Source: Ipomoea triloba
Lineage: Eukaryota > Streptophyta > Magnoliopsida > Solanales > Convolvulaceae
DNA length: 64,000 nt
Assembly (NCBI RefSeq): GCF_003576645.1
Contig: NC_044923.1
Span: 4,036,481 to 4,100,480, forward strand
Reading direction: 5' to 3'
Part shown: one piece after another, positions 35,801 to 46,207 of the stretch
Layout: each line of letters opens with the position of its first letter
Numbering within the stretch: the stretch's first letter is position 1
Notes under the pieces: model-generated
The model's input: only the letters and a program-made list of their open reading frames with translations
Database searches by the model: none
Told to the model about the DNA's origin: nothing
Program-made: the position numbers and the translations under genes

Positions 35801-38800
35801 CCTCCTCCGAAAGTTCCAAGAACAATGAGCAAGGCAATGGAGGAAGCCAAGAGGAAGGAGGATCTAAGGGTTCAGCGCACACTGGAAATGGAGAAGAGGA
35901 GAGAAGAAGACCGAGAAAGGAGAAGAAAGAGGCAAGAACAACAAACGGCCAAGGAGAAGAAAGATGAGCAATTTATGAAAAATTACAGAATGGGAATCAA
36001 GGAAAACTCTACAGAATTTCTAAATGGAATCATCGTAAGTCTTCTCAACAAAACTGACTTATCTTCTCACAGTGGCCTCACTGCCAGCGAATGCATCGAA
36101 TGGTGGAGAGATGGGGTAATCGAAGGAAGTTTCATAGGTGAAGCCTTCATCAACTACCTTCACCTTAACGTATCAGATGAGTACCTAGATCTGGTAAACT
36201 CCAAAGACCCCATCAAGACACGAGCAGCTATCAACGAGAAAAGGAAAGCAGACAAGCAGTAAGCTCTCGATGTCTACATGCATTCTCAATTATGTTGTTC
36301 TTTGCTTTTTGGTATTTCTTTTTCTGCTAAAGATCTTTTCTTTGTAAAACACTCCTTTTATCTTAATATATATATATATATATCTTTTGCTGAGGGTGTT
36401 GCGTGAGTTTTTACTTCATGCTTTAGCAGATTAGTTTCCATGTCAAACTTACCGTATGCGCTGAAAATAAAATCAAAGTCAATATTTTCTTACAAATCAG
36501 CCATATAAGTAAGTATAGTGTTGGCATCATCAAAAAGGGGGAAATTGTTAGGAACATACTGTAATAGGTTTTGATGATACCAAATGTAATGTTCAATCCC
36601 CTAAGTCTCGATAGATAGGAAATATATGTAAGTTCGACAGGTAAACTAAGAGCGAAAATACAACCGGGTAATTGAGCTCAACTCGGAAAATATTTAAGCT
36701 TAAGGTGAACTTGTTTGAACATCTTAGAAGTTTCGTGTTGTAAGCTTATAGATAGATCAGAAGAAGGCACGAGACATCACTGGAGGAATAAGGGTCTGCG
36801 AGACATCAACTAAGTTTCGAGACATAAGCAGAGTTCGAGAGATGGAATCTCTCGAAACATCAATCTAGTTCGAGACATGAGATCGAGACATCAAGTAGTC
36901 GAGACATCAATTTTTGGTCTCGAAAGACTAGCACTTCTCCAATGAACTGAACGGCAATTAACACGCATAGATAAAGTAATCTAAGTTTGGAGAAATAGAA
37001 TATCATGGAGATAAAATATTAAGGAGGTGCTGACAGAGTATTATGGGAAAATAGAACAGCCGGAAGTGGATGCCACGTCAGAACTCCACAACCAACGGAT
37101 AGAAGATGCACCAATCAGAGGTCGGTCTTATTCCTTAAAACAAGGATCAATGGGAATATAAAAAGAGTAACTTTTACCAAAAGAAGCAAGTGGAGTATGG
37201 ACTCAAGATAGTGGAATATGAGATATTCACTACAAGACAAAAGGTTCAAGTTACAAGACTACACTCCATGAAACATGCTAAAAATATGCAAGTCCCATGA
37301 TCGGCATGGGAGACAGATTTCAAATGGAATAATTTTCCCTCCAACGAAATTATTCCTCAACTCTCATATATAAGGACATGAAGACACAAATTCAATCAGG
37401 GGTTTTAAAAGGTTCGAGAATTCTAAGCTATCATAAGAGGTGTCTAGTTCAAACGTTCAAAAGTGCAAGTGCTTAATCTGGAATATCATACTTGATATTC
37501 ATAACAGCGAGAAAACACATCTTAGTGTTTTGAGAGAGTTACAAAGCTTAAACTACTACACATCTAGAAGGTGATCGAAGCTGCACTACAAGGAAGATTA
37601 TCCAACGAAAGCTTTTGGTCAGATTCGAGATTGTTACACTCAACCTGTGACAACCGGAACAACCTTGCTTTGGAGAAGGCAAGAAGAGGCGGAGTAACCT
37701 GGGAGCTGTCTTGTGAAGATCCTGAGGCTTGAGGCGGGCTTGGTGATCCAAGCTCAAGTGCTCGAGAGGTGGAGTAACAAGAAGCGGGGCGAAAAACCTG
37801 AGGCTTGAGGCGGGCTTCGTGATCAAAGCTCAAGCGCTCGATATTGTACTAAAAAGGGAAGTTTTAGTGCAATCCTTCTAGCGAGTTTCTAGAAGAAGAG
37901 TGGGCGTAGGCGGGTTGGCCGAACCACTTAAAAATCTCTCTCGCATTTACTTTCTGTTTTTTCCTCTCGCTAACTATCTCTCGAACTGCACTGCATATAA
38001 CCACACCTCTCGAACTAACTCAAACTCGTGCAAATTAAAAGGGGATAACTTTTCTGCTGCGCATAAAACTTTGTCTTCATCTTGTGAGGTATCGGACCTA
38101 AACATCTTAAGTCCAATACACACGAGAGGTCGAAAAAGATTTGCAAAAATCTTATACAAGTCTATTCACCCCCCCCCCCCNCGACAGGTAAACTAAGAGC
38201 GAAAATACAACCGGGTAATTGAGCTCAACTCGGAAAATATTTAAGCTTAAGGTGAACTTGTTTGAACATCTTAGAAGTTTCGTGTTGTAAGCTTATAGAT
38301 AGATCAGAAGAAGGCACGAGACATCACTGGAGGAATAAGGGTCTGCGAGACATCAACTAAGTTTCGAGACATAAGCAGAGTTCGAGAGATGGAATCTCTC
38401 GAAACATCAATCTAGTTCGAGACATGAGATCGAGACATCAAGTAGTCGAGACATCAATTTTTGGTCTCGAAAGACTAGCACTTCTCCAATGAACTGAACG
38501 GCAATTAACACGCATAGATAAAGTAATCTAAGTTTGGAGAAATAGAATATCATGGAGATAAAATATTAAGGAGGTGCTGACAGAGTATTATGGGAAAATA
38601 GAACAGCCGGAAGTGGATGCCACGTCAGAACTCCACAACCAACGGATAGAAGATGCACCAATCAGAGGTCGGTCTTATTCCTTAAAACAAGGATCAATGG
38701 GAATATAAAAAGAGTAACTTTTACCAAAAGAAGCAAGTGGAGTATGGACTCAAGATAGTGGAATATGAGATATTCACTACAAGACAAAAGGTTCAAGTTA

Positions 38801-40901
38801 CAAGACTACACTCCATGAAACATGCTAAAAATATGCAAGTCCCATGATCGGCATGGGAGACAGATTTCAAATGGAATAATTTTCCCTCCAACGAAATTAT
38901 TCCTCAACTCTCATATATAAGGACATGAAGACACAAATTCAATCAGGGGTTTTAAAAGGTTCGAGAATTCTAAGCTATCATAAGAGGTGTCTAGTTCAAA
39001 CGTTCAAAAGTGCAAGTGCTTAATCTGGAATATCATACTTGATATTCATAACAGCGAGAAAACACATCTTAGTGTTTTGAGAGAGTTACAAAGCTTAAAC
39101 TACTACACATCTAGAAGGTGATCGAAGCTGCACTACAAGGAAGATTATCCAACGAAAGCTTTTGGTCAGATTCGAGATTGTTACACTCAACCTGTGACAA
39201 CCGGAACAACCTTGCTTTGGAGAAGGCAAGAAGAGGCGGAGTAACCTGGGAGCTGTCTTGTGAAGATCCTGAGGCTTGAGGCGGGCTTGGTGATCCAAGC
39301 TCAAGTGCTCGAGAGGTGGAGTAACAAGAAGCGGGGCGAAAAACCTGAGGCTTGAGGCGGGCTTCGTGATCAAAGCTCAAGCGCTCGATATTGTACTAAA
39401 AAGGGAAGTTTTAGTGCAATCCTTCTAGCGAGTTTCTAGAAGAAGAGTGGGCGTAGGCGGGTTGGCCGAACCACTTAAAAATCTCTCTCGCATTTACTTT
39501 CTGTTTTTTCCTCTCGCTAACTATCTCTCGAACTGCACTGCATATAACCACACCTCTCGAACTAACTCAAACTCGTGCAAATTAAAAGGGGATAACTTTT
39601 CTGCTGCGCATAAAACTTTGTCTTCATCTTGTGAGGTATCGGACCTAAACATCTTAAGTCCAATACACACGAGAGGTCGAAAAAGATTTGCAAAAATCTT
39701 ATACAAGTCTATTCCCCCCCCCCCCCTCTAGACTTGTACCCCATCCCCTTGGGAGAATATATTTTATTAGGAATTCTATTTTAATTTACAATTGTATTAG
39801 GGATAGGAATTGTATTACAATATTTTACAATATTACGCACACCAAAATATTATAGGTCTGTTTTGGGCGGGAAGTTAAAACTGAGAGGATATTGTTTTTA
39901 TTAATAGTATAGATATAGATTGCATTGCAGAGAAATATATATACTGAATTATAACCATTAGTAATTCTAGTCTAGAATTGTATTACGAATAGGAACGTAA
40001 TAGGAACGTAGGGAAGAATATATTTTATTAGGAATTCTATTTTAATTTACAATTGTATTAGGGTTAGGAATTGTATTACAATATTAGGCACACCAAAATA
40101 TTATAGGTCTGTTTTGGGCGGGAAGTTAAAACTGAGGATATTGTTTTTATTAATAGTATAGATTGCATTGCAGAGAAATATATATATTGAATTATTACCA
40201 TTAGTAATTCTAGTCTAGAATTGTTTTATGAATAGAAACGTAGGGAAGAATATATTTTATTAGGAATTCTATTTTAATTTACAATTGTATTAGAGATAGG
40301 AATTGTATTACCATATTTTACAATATTACGCAAACCATAATATTATAGGTCTATTTTGGCGGGAAGTTATAACTGAGGATATTGTTTTTATTAATAGTAT
40401 AGATATGTGGAAAATTACTTACAGTTTGAACAAGGATCGTATCACAGTTCTAATCTCGTCTTCCCGAATAGCGGCAGAGCGCTGGAGGCTGAGCGTTGAA
40501 AACAGTTCCACCACCGTCAGCCGGCGTTGGACCCTCCAGAGATCGCCGTATGGGGCCAAGGGGAGGGCTTTATAGTCGAAGGAAAAGTTATCGCCGGACA
40601 TGCTCCGGGGCCGGTTCGCCATGATGATATCATTGTTCTTGGTGAAGCAATCTTCAACTGCCGCCGGGGATGAGACGACGAGAAAAGGCCGGCAGCCGAA
40701 TCGGAGATACAGAACCGGGCCGTGTTTGGCCGACAGGGCGGCGAGAGCTTGGTGAAGGGAGTTTTTGATGAGATAGAGATGGCCGACGATGGGGAGAGAA
40801 AGTGGAGCCGGCGGGAGATTTTTGCGGCGATTGGAGAACAACTTTGATAGTACGAGGAGGAGAATTGACAGGAAAACTGCAACGTAGTATTGGATCTCCA
40901 T
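26876..40901 (-). CDS. Cytochrome P450 CYP81-type, three exons with a 12-kb transposon-filled first intron
   Basis: Minus strand exons: 40901-40423, 28191-27729, 27505-26876; phases 2 and 0 fit exactly, the sum is 524 codons (523 aa) and all three exons are open. Exon 1 ends TTCAAACT|GTAAGT, and exon 2 starts after CATTTTCAG, as in the compact sister gene at 42074-44393 with matching exon lengths (479/482, 463/463, 630/630). Motifs: anchor, [52 protein letters not shown]. The intron (28192-40422) holds a MITE, a Helitron end, a 242-bp satellite and a copia element; about 3 kb of it is assembly duplication. Whether such an intron is still spliced is unknown; the alternative is that the gene is dead but young. 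Confidence 0.7.
28418..28920. mobile_element. MITE-like element in CYP81 intron 1
   Basis: Starts AGGGTGCATTTGGAA and ends with the inverse of AGGGTGTGTTTGGAA, about 500 bp apart. The GGGTG(C/T)(A/G)TTTGG ends are typical of plant hAT-type MITEs. It interrupts intron sequence that is otherwise homologous to intron 1 of the gene at 42074-44393. No clear target duplication. Confidence 0.6.
29021..29050 (-). mobile_element. Helitron 3' terminus, a second family
   Basis: On the minus strand: hairpin CCGTGC-AAC-GCACGG, then GTGAAAATACTAG followed by T. This is the classic hairpin plus CTAG end. The matching 5' TC end was not found. Confidence 0.6.
29405..29479. repeat. 32-bp inverted repeat with 11-nt loop
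   Basis: The arm 29405-29436 (begins GTGTTGGAGGAAGAAGATG) pairs with 29448-29479 with one mismatch. Loop 29437-29447. An RNA from either strand would fold into a strong hairpin. Confidence 0.9.
29690..29960. mobile_element. Possible LTR remnant
   Basis: 'TTTTGTCCCACATTGGTTTG', then 'cttatacaagag' and 'gaggctctctctcgcgcg' resemble the promoter/leader part of plant LTRs. No pairing LTR identified. Confidence 0.35.
29965..31076. repeat. 242-bp tandem satellite, left block
   Basis: GGTCTGTTTTGGGCG-type starts near 29970, 30211, 30453, 30779 and 31021: spacing about 242, except one interval of 326 that contains two extra 42-bp units (30564-30689). The array is interrupted at 31077 by copia sequence and resumes at about 39753. 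Confidence 0.85.
31077..31440 (+). pseudogene. Copia polyprotein C-terminus (RNase H)
   Basis: The frame entering at 31078 reads [20 protein letters not shown], then [30 protein letters not shown], and ends [12 protein letters not shown]...LGVIELG. These are the hallmark ends of Ty1/copia pol, including catalytic Glu (AEAEY) and Asp (CDN). Everything upstream is missing. Confidence 0.9.
31441..33118. other. Copia spacer between pol and the downstream gene
   Basis: Contains a 153-codon frame (31543-32004; hydrophilic, Lys/Glu/Ser-rich, unrecognised), a roughly 110-bp imperfect direct repeat ('ggaggaataaggagg...cactcaggg', starting near 32350 and 32440), and the serial 42-bp duplications at 32633-32880. 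Confidence 0.5.
32633..32880. repeat. Four overlapping 42-bp tandem duplications
   Basis: Word pairs 42 bp apart: GAGCATGC 32633/32675; GTTATCTTATC 32687/32729; TTATCTTATAACCCC 32735/32777; TAAATTCTAAACCG 32797/32839. The parallel copy after N34323 begins directly with the unduplicated sequence. Confidence 0.95.
33119..34322 (+). pseudogene. Env-position gene of the copia element, first (cut) copy
   Basis: Identical to the start of 34614-36262 and ends at the single N at 34323. See that entry for the protein. Probably the same locus assembled twice. Confidence 0.75.
34323..34323. other. Single N joining overlapping sequence
   Basis: About 1.49 kb before it (to 34322) recurs after it (to 35817), offset 1495. 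Confidence 0.95.
34614..36262 (+). pseudogene. Env-position gene of a Sirevirus-like element, with a stop and a frame change
   Basis: ATG at 34614 ([15 protein letters not shown]), then an in-frame TAG at 34659, then a long frame ([45 protein letters not shown]) that resembles the plant 'putative transposon protein' domain found downstream of pol. Near 35240 the reading must change frame to continue as [17 protein letters not shown] and then a long helical coiled coil ([20 protein letters not shown]...), a basic KRRE-rich stretch, and a C-terminus ending in EKRKADKQ at 36262. A stop plus a frameshift means it is not intact, unless the element uses recoding. Function of this class is unproven. 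Confidence 0.6.
36532..36545 (+). other. Polypurine tract of the copia element
   Basis: AAAAAGGGGGAAAT directly before TGTTAGGAAC. Plus-strand DNA synthesis primes here. Confidence 0.7.
36546..39752 (+). repeat. 3' LTR of the copia element (contains a contig-overlap duplication)
   Basis: Starts TGTTAGGAACATACTG. Contains many TCTCGA/TCGAGACAT words and a late segment 'gggcgtaggcgggttggccgaaccac', then TCTATTCACCCCCC, features shared by Sirevirus LTRs. 36635-38180 is repeated at 38182-39727 (offset 1547) across the N at 38181; collapsing it leaves an LTR of about 1.65 kb. The exact end is uncertain. Confidence 0.6.
38181..38181. other. Single N joining overlapping sequence
   Basis: The sequence after it restarts at the equivalent of 36635, and the poly-C tract before it recurs at 39717-39727. 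Confidence 0.95.
39753..40404. repeat. 242-bp tandem satellite, right block
   Basis: Continuation of the array at 29965-31076 (unit starts near 39854, 40106, 40348), ending 18 bp before the exon 1 donor of the CYP81 gene. Confidence 0.85.
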
Positions 40902-41503
40902 GTCTGGGATCGGAGGTGACAAGCTGCTAGAGTGGGCAGAACAAAGCAGAGCCAGTGAATTTAATAAAGATATCCTTCAGTGACTTTCAAGGAGAAGACA
41001 AGTAATACCCGCTTTCTTAAGAAATTGAATTATATATTTTTGTTTATTAAAAGAAGTGAACAAATCAAAGTAGTACTCGAAAAAGAAGTGAACAAGTCAA
41101 ACATTATTAAATTTGATACTCCTTATTACATTAAATTATTCAAGGAGAAAACAAGTAATACCCACTTTCTTAGAAATTCTTTACCCTTAAAAGATTAAAG
41201 AACCATTTTTATCTTTAGCTCAGTATTGTGTGGACTATATTATCAAATAATATACATTTAGTATAAAAATAATGTACATTCAGTATAAAAATAATATACT
41301 ACAGATTAGTGTCACAAAACACTTCAAAATGCACCGCACACTAGCATGTAATGCACTGCAAAAATATACATAGTGCAAGAAATTACGAAATTTTCACTGC
41401 ATATTTTCTCTTCTTCATTGATTTCCATCCATTTGATGTCAGCTCATCCTACGGTTCTAATGTATCCGCAAGACCGCACGGGAGAGCAGCGCTGCACCAA
41501 AGC

Positions 41504-41506
<3 letters not shown>

Positions 41507-41533
<27 letters not shown>
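41507..41533. repeat. (TA)n microsatellite
   Basis: About 13 TA units. Confidence 0.9.
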
Positions 41534-41534
<1 letters not shown>

Positions 41535-41689
41535 ATCATGATCAAATGTGAACTAGGTTTCTCGTGATAAGTGTGGACCAATTTGATCAATCAATCTAGT
41601 ATGATCAATGACTACAAAATAACAGGGTCAAATTTATAAATATTAATTAGTATAAGGGAATCAATTTAAGGATTCCATGCATCTATTAG

Positions 41690-42030
41690 TTTAATGTAAC
41701 AAAATTAATTAGACCAAATATGTTTATTTTGCAAACTAGCACCAGTAACTCAATTGCACATGAAACACTACTAACAAAAAAAAAAAGGAGCGGACAAGCA
41801 ATGAAGACGAAGACGGTGACAAACATATTCAAAAGCGAATTAACAAAATTTAGAGTAATTCTAACCAAAAGTAGTATCTACTACTTAATACCTACCAACT
41901 ACAATAAGTATTTAATAATTATTTTTAAAAAAGTACAAATTAAAAATTAATTTTAATACTATAATGAATTTCTCTTATATAGTCTGATATGCATTGAATT
42001 ATTTATTTAAATATCAGACATTAAATCAGT
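41690..42030 (+). mobile_element. Helitron 3'-end fragment next to the third CYP81 gene
   Basis: Homologous to 26500-26837. The final CTAG hairpin has decayed ('cagtcgcatatatataaaataaac'), but the junction with the P450 3' flank is at the same place. Confidence 0.55.
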
Positions 42031-42073
42031 CGCATATATATAAAATAAACATTGAAAACATATGCAACACAAT

Positions 42074-44393
42074 TCAAAGTTGGGAGAGAAATTGAAGGCA
42101 ATTGTTGCGCGGCGTGCATATTACTTCCAATCGTTCAGCCTTTTGCAAGATGCTTCGAGATAAATGAGCTTCGCACATTTTATCCTCCTTAGTATTCTCC
42201 CATTCAAAACACTGAATACATGCTCCAAGTGCCAATGAAACAAGCCTTAACGCCATGTTATTTCCGGGACAAGATCTTCTCCCGATTCCAAACGGAACAA
42301 ACTTGTAGTTAAACGACCCTTCTCCTTCCCCTTCCATGGCCTCGAATCTTTCTGGTTTGAATTTCTCGGGCTCTTCCCATAGCTCGGGATCCTGATGTAT
42401 AGCCCAAGCATTAACCATCACCGTAGTGTGTTTGGGAACATCGTACCCTGCAACTACACAATCCTCTGAGGAATAATGGGGAAACAATAGTGGCACTGGA
42501 GGGTATAGCCTTAGTGTCTCGTTAATAACGCAACGCAAATAAGGGAGCTTAGAGAGATCAGACTCGTTTAACAAACGTTTGTGTCCTACGTTGTTGTCAA
42601 TCTCATATCTTAATTTGCACAGTACTTCTGGATGAGATAACAGAAGTGACATTGCCCACTCAATGGTCACTGATGCTGTCTCTGTTCCTGCAACAAACAC
42701 CATCTGCACAATTGCATAAATTTGTTTTAATGTGAGGATTTGAATCCGCCAACCCGTTCAGTTTCAAACTAGTTCTGTTTTGTTGTTAGGCTTATCAGTT
42801 TCGGCTAACCGATTTTTTAGGTCAGGTTTAAAATTTCGGATATTTTCAAATTATATTGAAGACAGTGAAGAATTATATTGAAGTAGCTTACCAGTATGAT
42901 ACTCATAATAAGATCATTTGTGTAAAATTCAGGATTTTGCAGACGCAACAGAGTTTCAATCACTGGGCTCTTCTCCTTCTTCTCCCTGCAGCTCTTCATC
43001 ATCTCATCACCTTCAGAATTCTCAGAAAATCCGGCATTTCTCCGTCGAAACTCGTCCAGAATGCCGTTTAAGAACTCAATTCTCTTCTTGTGCAGTGACA
43101 CCATCTGCTTCTCCAGGCCTCTGTAACCAAACCACCTCAAAACTGGGAAGAAATCGCAAACATTCGTGGCAGAGATACTAGCAAAGAAAATCTCTCTAAG
43201 CCCATTCAGAATCTCTTTCCCTTTCTCCCCTCCAATCTCTTCTTCTTTCACGAACTGTTCCCCGCTCATGATTCTCATCATAGAATTAAAAGTGAACACG
43301 CCCGCCAGATTGTTGAAATCCACGGTTAAGTTCCCGTTCCCGTTCTGGGACCCTCTGAAAATGTTAGTTATTATTATTAAGTAACATAAACTGAAGGACA
43401 ACTTAAATAAGGAGGAACTTGACTCGTAACAGCTAAAGTTTTAGGATTGACAATATTAAACCTGCAGAATAACATTAGTGTTTTGTCTACCACTTCTCTT
43501 CTAAATGCTATATGGTGTGTATGCGGAGTTGTGGGAGAACTGTTTTGTTAAAGCTAAACTGAATATTCTAAATTACATAACAGATGCCAAATATATCACT
43601 ATGTATACAAATATACACTAGTTAGAAAATGCACCACAATAAAAATATACAAAAATATCAAAAAAAAAAAAAAAACTACCACACCCAAAATAATGCACCA
43701 TAACTCTCCCTTGATGCATTTCTAACACTGTGTGATGTATATTTGAAGATGTATATTTGCATACCATATGTTTTTTGGTGATGCTTATATAATTGTACAT
43801 ATTTGTGTTGTGCATTTTTTAACATTAGTGTATATTTGTATACATAGTTGTGCCGCTACACTGATGGGACTGCGGCCCTGATTATGACTATATATATGGG
43901 GAAATACTTACAGTTTGAACAAGGATCGGATCACAGTTCCAATCTCGTCTTCCCGAATAGCGGCAGAGCGCTGGAGGCTGAGCGTTGAGAACAGCTCCAC
44001 CACCGTCAGCCGGCGCTGGACCCTCCAGAGATCGCCGTGTGGGGCCATGGGGAGGGATTTATAGTCGAAGGAGAAATTGTCGGCGGACATGCTCCGGGGC
44101 CGGTTCGCCAGGATGATATCGTTGTTCTTGGTGAAGCAGTCTTCGACGGCCGGCGGGGATGAGACGACGAGAAAACGGCGGCAGCCAAACCGGAGATACA
44201 GAACTGGGCCGTGTTTGGCCGACAGGGCGGCTAGAGCTTGGTGAAGGGAGTTTTTGATGAGATAGAGATGGCCGATGATGGGGAGAGAAAGTGGAGCCGG
44301 CGGTAGATTTTTGCGGCGATTGGAGAACAACTTTGAGGATAGTACGAGGAGGAGAATTGACAGTAAAACTGCAACGTAGTATTGGATCGCCAT
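42074..44393 (-). CDS. Cytochrome P450 CYP81-type, complete three-exon gene
   Basis: Minus strand exons 44393-43912, 43354-42892, 42703-42074 (phases 2 and 0); 525 codons, 524 aa. Starts MAIQYYVAV with a membrane anchor, proline hinge [18 protein letters not shown]-helix [13 protein letters not shown]-helix AGTETA (about 320-325), ETLR, PERF and heme loop [10 protein letters not shown] with Cys460. No disruption. Very close in coding and flanking sequence to the gene with exons at 26876-28191 and 40423-40901, so the two arose by recent duplication that included 5' flanks (40980-41200 is like 44470-44660) and 3' flanks. Intron 1 is only 557 bp and holds a MITE. Confidence 0.93.
43598..43850. 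mobile_element. MITE with about 45-bp inverted repeats in CYP81 intron 1
   Basis: The left arm (ACTATGTATACAAATATAC, ACTAGTTAGAAAATGCACCAC) pairs with the right arm 43801-43850 with few mismatches. About 250 bp in all. Confidence 0.7.
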
Positions 44394-44694
44394 GTCTCGG
44401 AGGTGACGAGCTTCTAGAGTTGCCAGAACAAAGCAGAGCCAGACAAAGATGATGAATGAAGATATAGTTCAGTGACTTTCAAGGAGAAGACAAGTTATAC
44501 CCGCTTTCTTATAAATTCAATTATATATTTTTTTATGAAATGAAGTAAACAAGTCAAAGTAGTACTAAAAAAGGAGTGAACAAGTCAAAGCTTATTAAAT
44601 TTGATATTACACAAAATTATCCAAGGAGAAGACAAGTAATACCACTTTCTTAGAAATTCTTTACCCTTAAAATTAAGGAACCACTTTGGTCTTT

Positions 44695-44930
44695 GGAAGC
44701 GATTGTTATGTCATTGAGTCAACGTGGACTCAAGTCTATGTTCACAATTTTTAAACTCTATATTCAGAATTTTATAACTTTATATTTAAATTGTGAACAT
44801 TTAATATGTAAATTTGTGAATATTTATCATATAAAAATTATGAACATTCATTATATAAATTGTGAACATTTAATATATAAATTGTGTAATTTTTAATTTT
44901 ATATCTGGTCCATACCTCAGGTCCACAGCA
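44695..44930. mobile_element. Short element with a 22-bp minisatellite core (ATTGTGAACATTTAATATA)
   Basis: AT-rich repeats of about 22 bp, ending with 'ggtccatacctcaggtccac', which is the inverse of the GTGGACC-type end of the neighbouring element. Confidence 0.5.
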
Positions 44931-44980
44931 AATTTACCTCCATACTGGGTCCTTATTTGGTCCATTAATATTTGGCAAAT

Positions 44981-45588
44981 TATGCTGTGGACCTAGGTCC
45001 ACCTTGCAAGGTGGGTCTGGGTCCAAAACTACGCCGTTTTTGTCTTCTTTTTTTTTTTTAAAAAAAAAAGAAAAAAATAGTAAACATATTGTTGAATATA
45101 GAGTTGTCCAAAAATGTGTGAATGTAGAGGTTTCAAAGTGTGAATGTAGAGTATAGAAATCGTGAATGTAGATTTATGATTGTGTGAATGTAGAGTTGTC
45201 CAGAAATGTGTGAATGTGGAGGTTTCAAATTGTGAATATGGAGTATAGAAATCGTGAATGTAGAGTTACGCATGTGTGAATCTGTAATAGAGTTAAGAAA
45301 TTCTAGCAACTTGTAGCCCTGTAATGTGTGAATGTGGAGTTCTCAAGTTGTGAATATGGAGTATAGGACCTATGAATATAGAGTTTTGAATGTGTGAATG
45401 CATAACAGTGGTAATATAGTTACTAAACATATAATCCTGTAATGTGTGAATGTGGAGTTTAACAAAATATGAATGTAGAGTATAGTGTATGTGAATGTAG
45501 AGTATAGTGTATGTGAATGTAGAGTATAGTATATGTGAATGTAGATCCAGGTCCACCTTGCAAGGTGGACCTGGGTCCACGGGCATAA
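44981..45588. mobile_element. Short element with inverted ends and a GTGTGAATGTAGAG minisatellite core
   Basis: The left end TATGCTGTGGACCTAGG and the inverse of the right end TATGCCCGTGGACCCAGG agree, and both run into GTCCACCTTGCAAGGTGG, itself palindromic. Between them the word GTGAATGTAGAG recurs at about 22-24-bp steps. Confidence 0.7.
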
Positions 45589-45668
45589 CAACCCTTAATT
45601 TTTGTACTAGTCCGTTCAATTAAATAAGTGGTAGTGAGAGGAACTTGTAGATGTGTTCCTGGGGTTTC

Positions 45669-45935
45669 AGGGCAAATTATTGTGTGGACCATGGTCCACA
45701 CAGCTATGTGGACCATAATTAAATGTACATTTTTAATGTATTAAATGTACATTATTTTTGTATTGAATGTACATTATTTTTATACTATAAAAATAATGTA
45801 CATTCAGTACACAAATAATGTACATCCCCTGAATATAGTGTACATTATTTTTATACTGAATGTACATTACTTTTATATTGAATGTGCATTATTTAATAGT
45901 ATGGTCCGCACAGCTGTGGGGACCATGATTGGGGT
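45669..45935. mobile_element. Short element with inverted ends and an AATGTACATTATTTTTATA minisatellite core
   Basis: Left GGTCCACACAGCTATGTGG; the inverse of the right end is GGTCCCCACAGCTGTGCGG. The core is about eight steps of 21-23 bp. 41221-41340 holds a fragment of the same type. Confidence 0.7.
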
Positions 45936-46207
45936 TTTAGTCCCTCCTTTCTGATCAAAAAATAAATAAATAAATAAATAAGTGATTTCTTAGCGGCCCA
46001 ATTTCTTTTGTCCGTTTCATTAAATCTGTTACCCTTAATTATATCCCGATTTATTGTGAATCTTCCTAATTCTTCCCCAATAAAACATTCGTCTATTATT
46101 CCTTTTTTATTTTTTATTCTATTTTATGCATCAATTAGAGACTTTAAAATCCAACAGTAATATTGAATCAACTTACGATATACTCAGGAGTGTTTGATAA
46201 ATAGTTA

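Larger units (their letters stand above)
31077..39752 (+). mobile_element. 5'-truncated Ty1/copia retrotransposon of Sirevirus type
   Basis: Order: end of copia pol (RNase H, 31077-31440), a long spacer, an env-position gene with coiled coil (33119-36262), a polypurine tract, and an LTR-like segment starting TGTTAGGAAC (36546). A second gene between pol and the 3' LTR, and the PPT context TTGGCATCATCAAAAAGGGGG, are typical of Sireviruses (SIRE1/Maximus). There is no gag, integrase or 5' LTR. It lies inside the 242-bp satellite. Two internal direct duplications next to N at 34323 and 38181 are probably assembly overlaps. Confidence 0.65.

Noticed and set aside
37548..39731. Several 60-98-codon frames on both strands in the copia LTR
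   Set aside because: They overlap one another, repeat with the contig-overlap duplication and have no domain; the region behaves as an LTR.
41351..41567. Frames over the (TA)n tract
   Set aside because: Tail is poly-Tyr/Ile from the microsatellite.
45293..45716. Overlapping frames rich in His/Thr/Ser
   Set aside because: Translations of the minisatellite core; frames stay open because of repeat composition.
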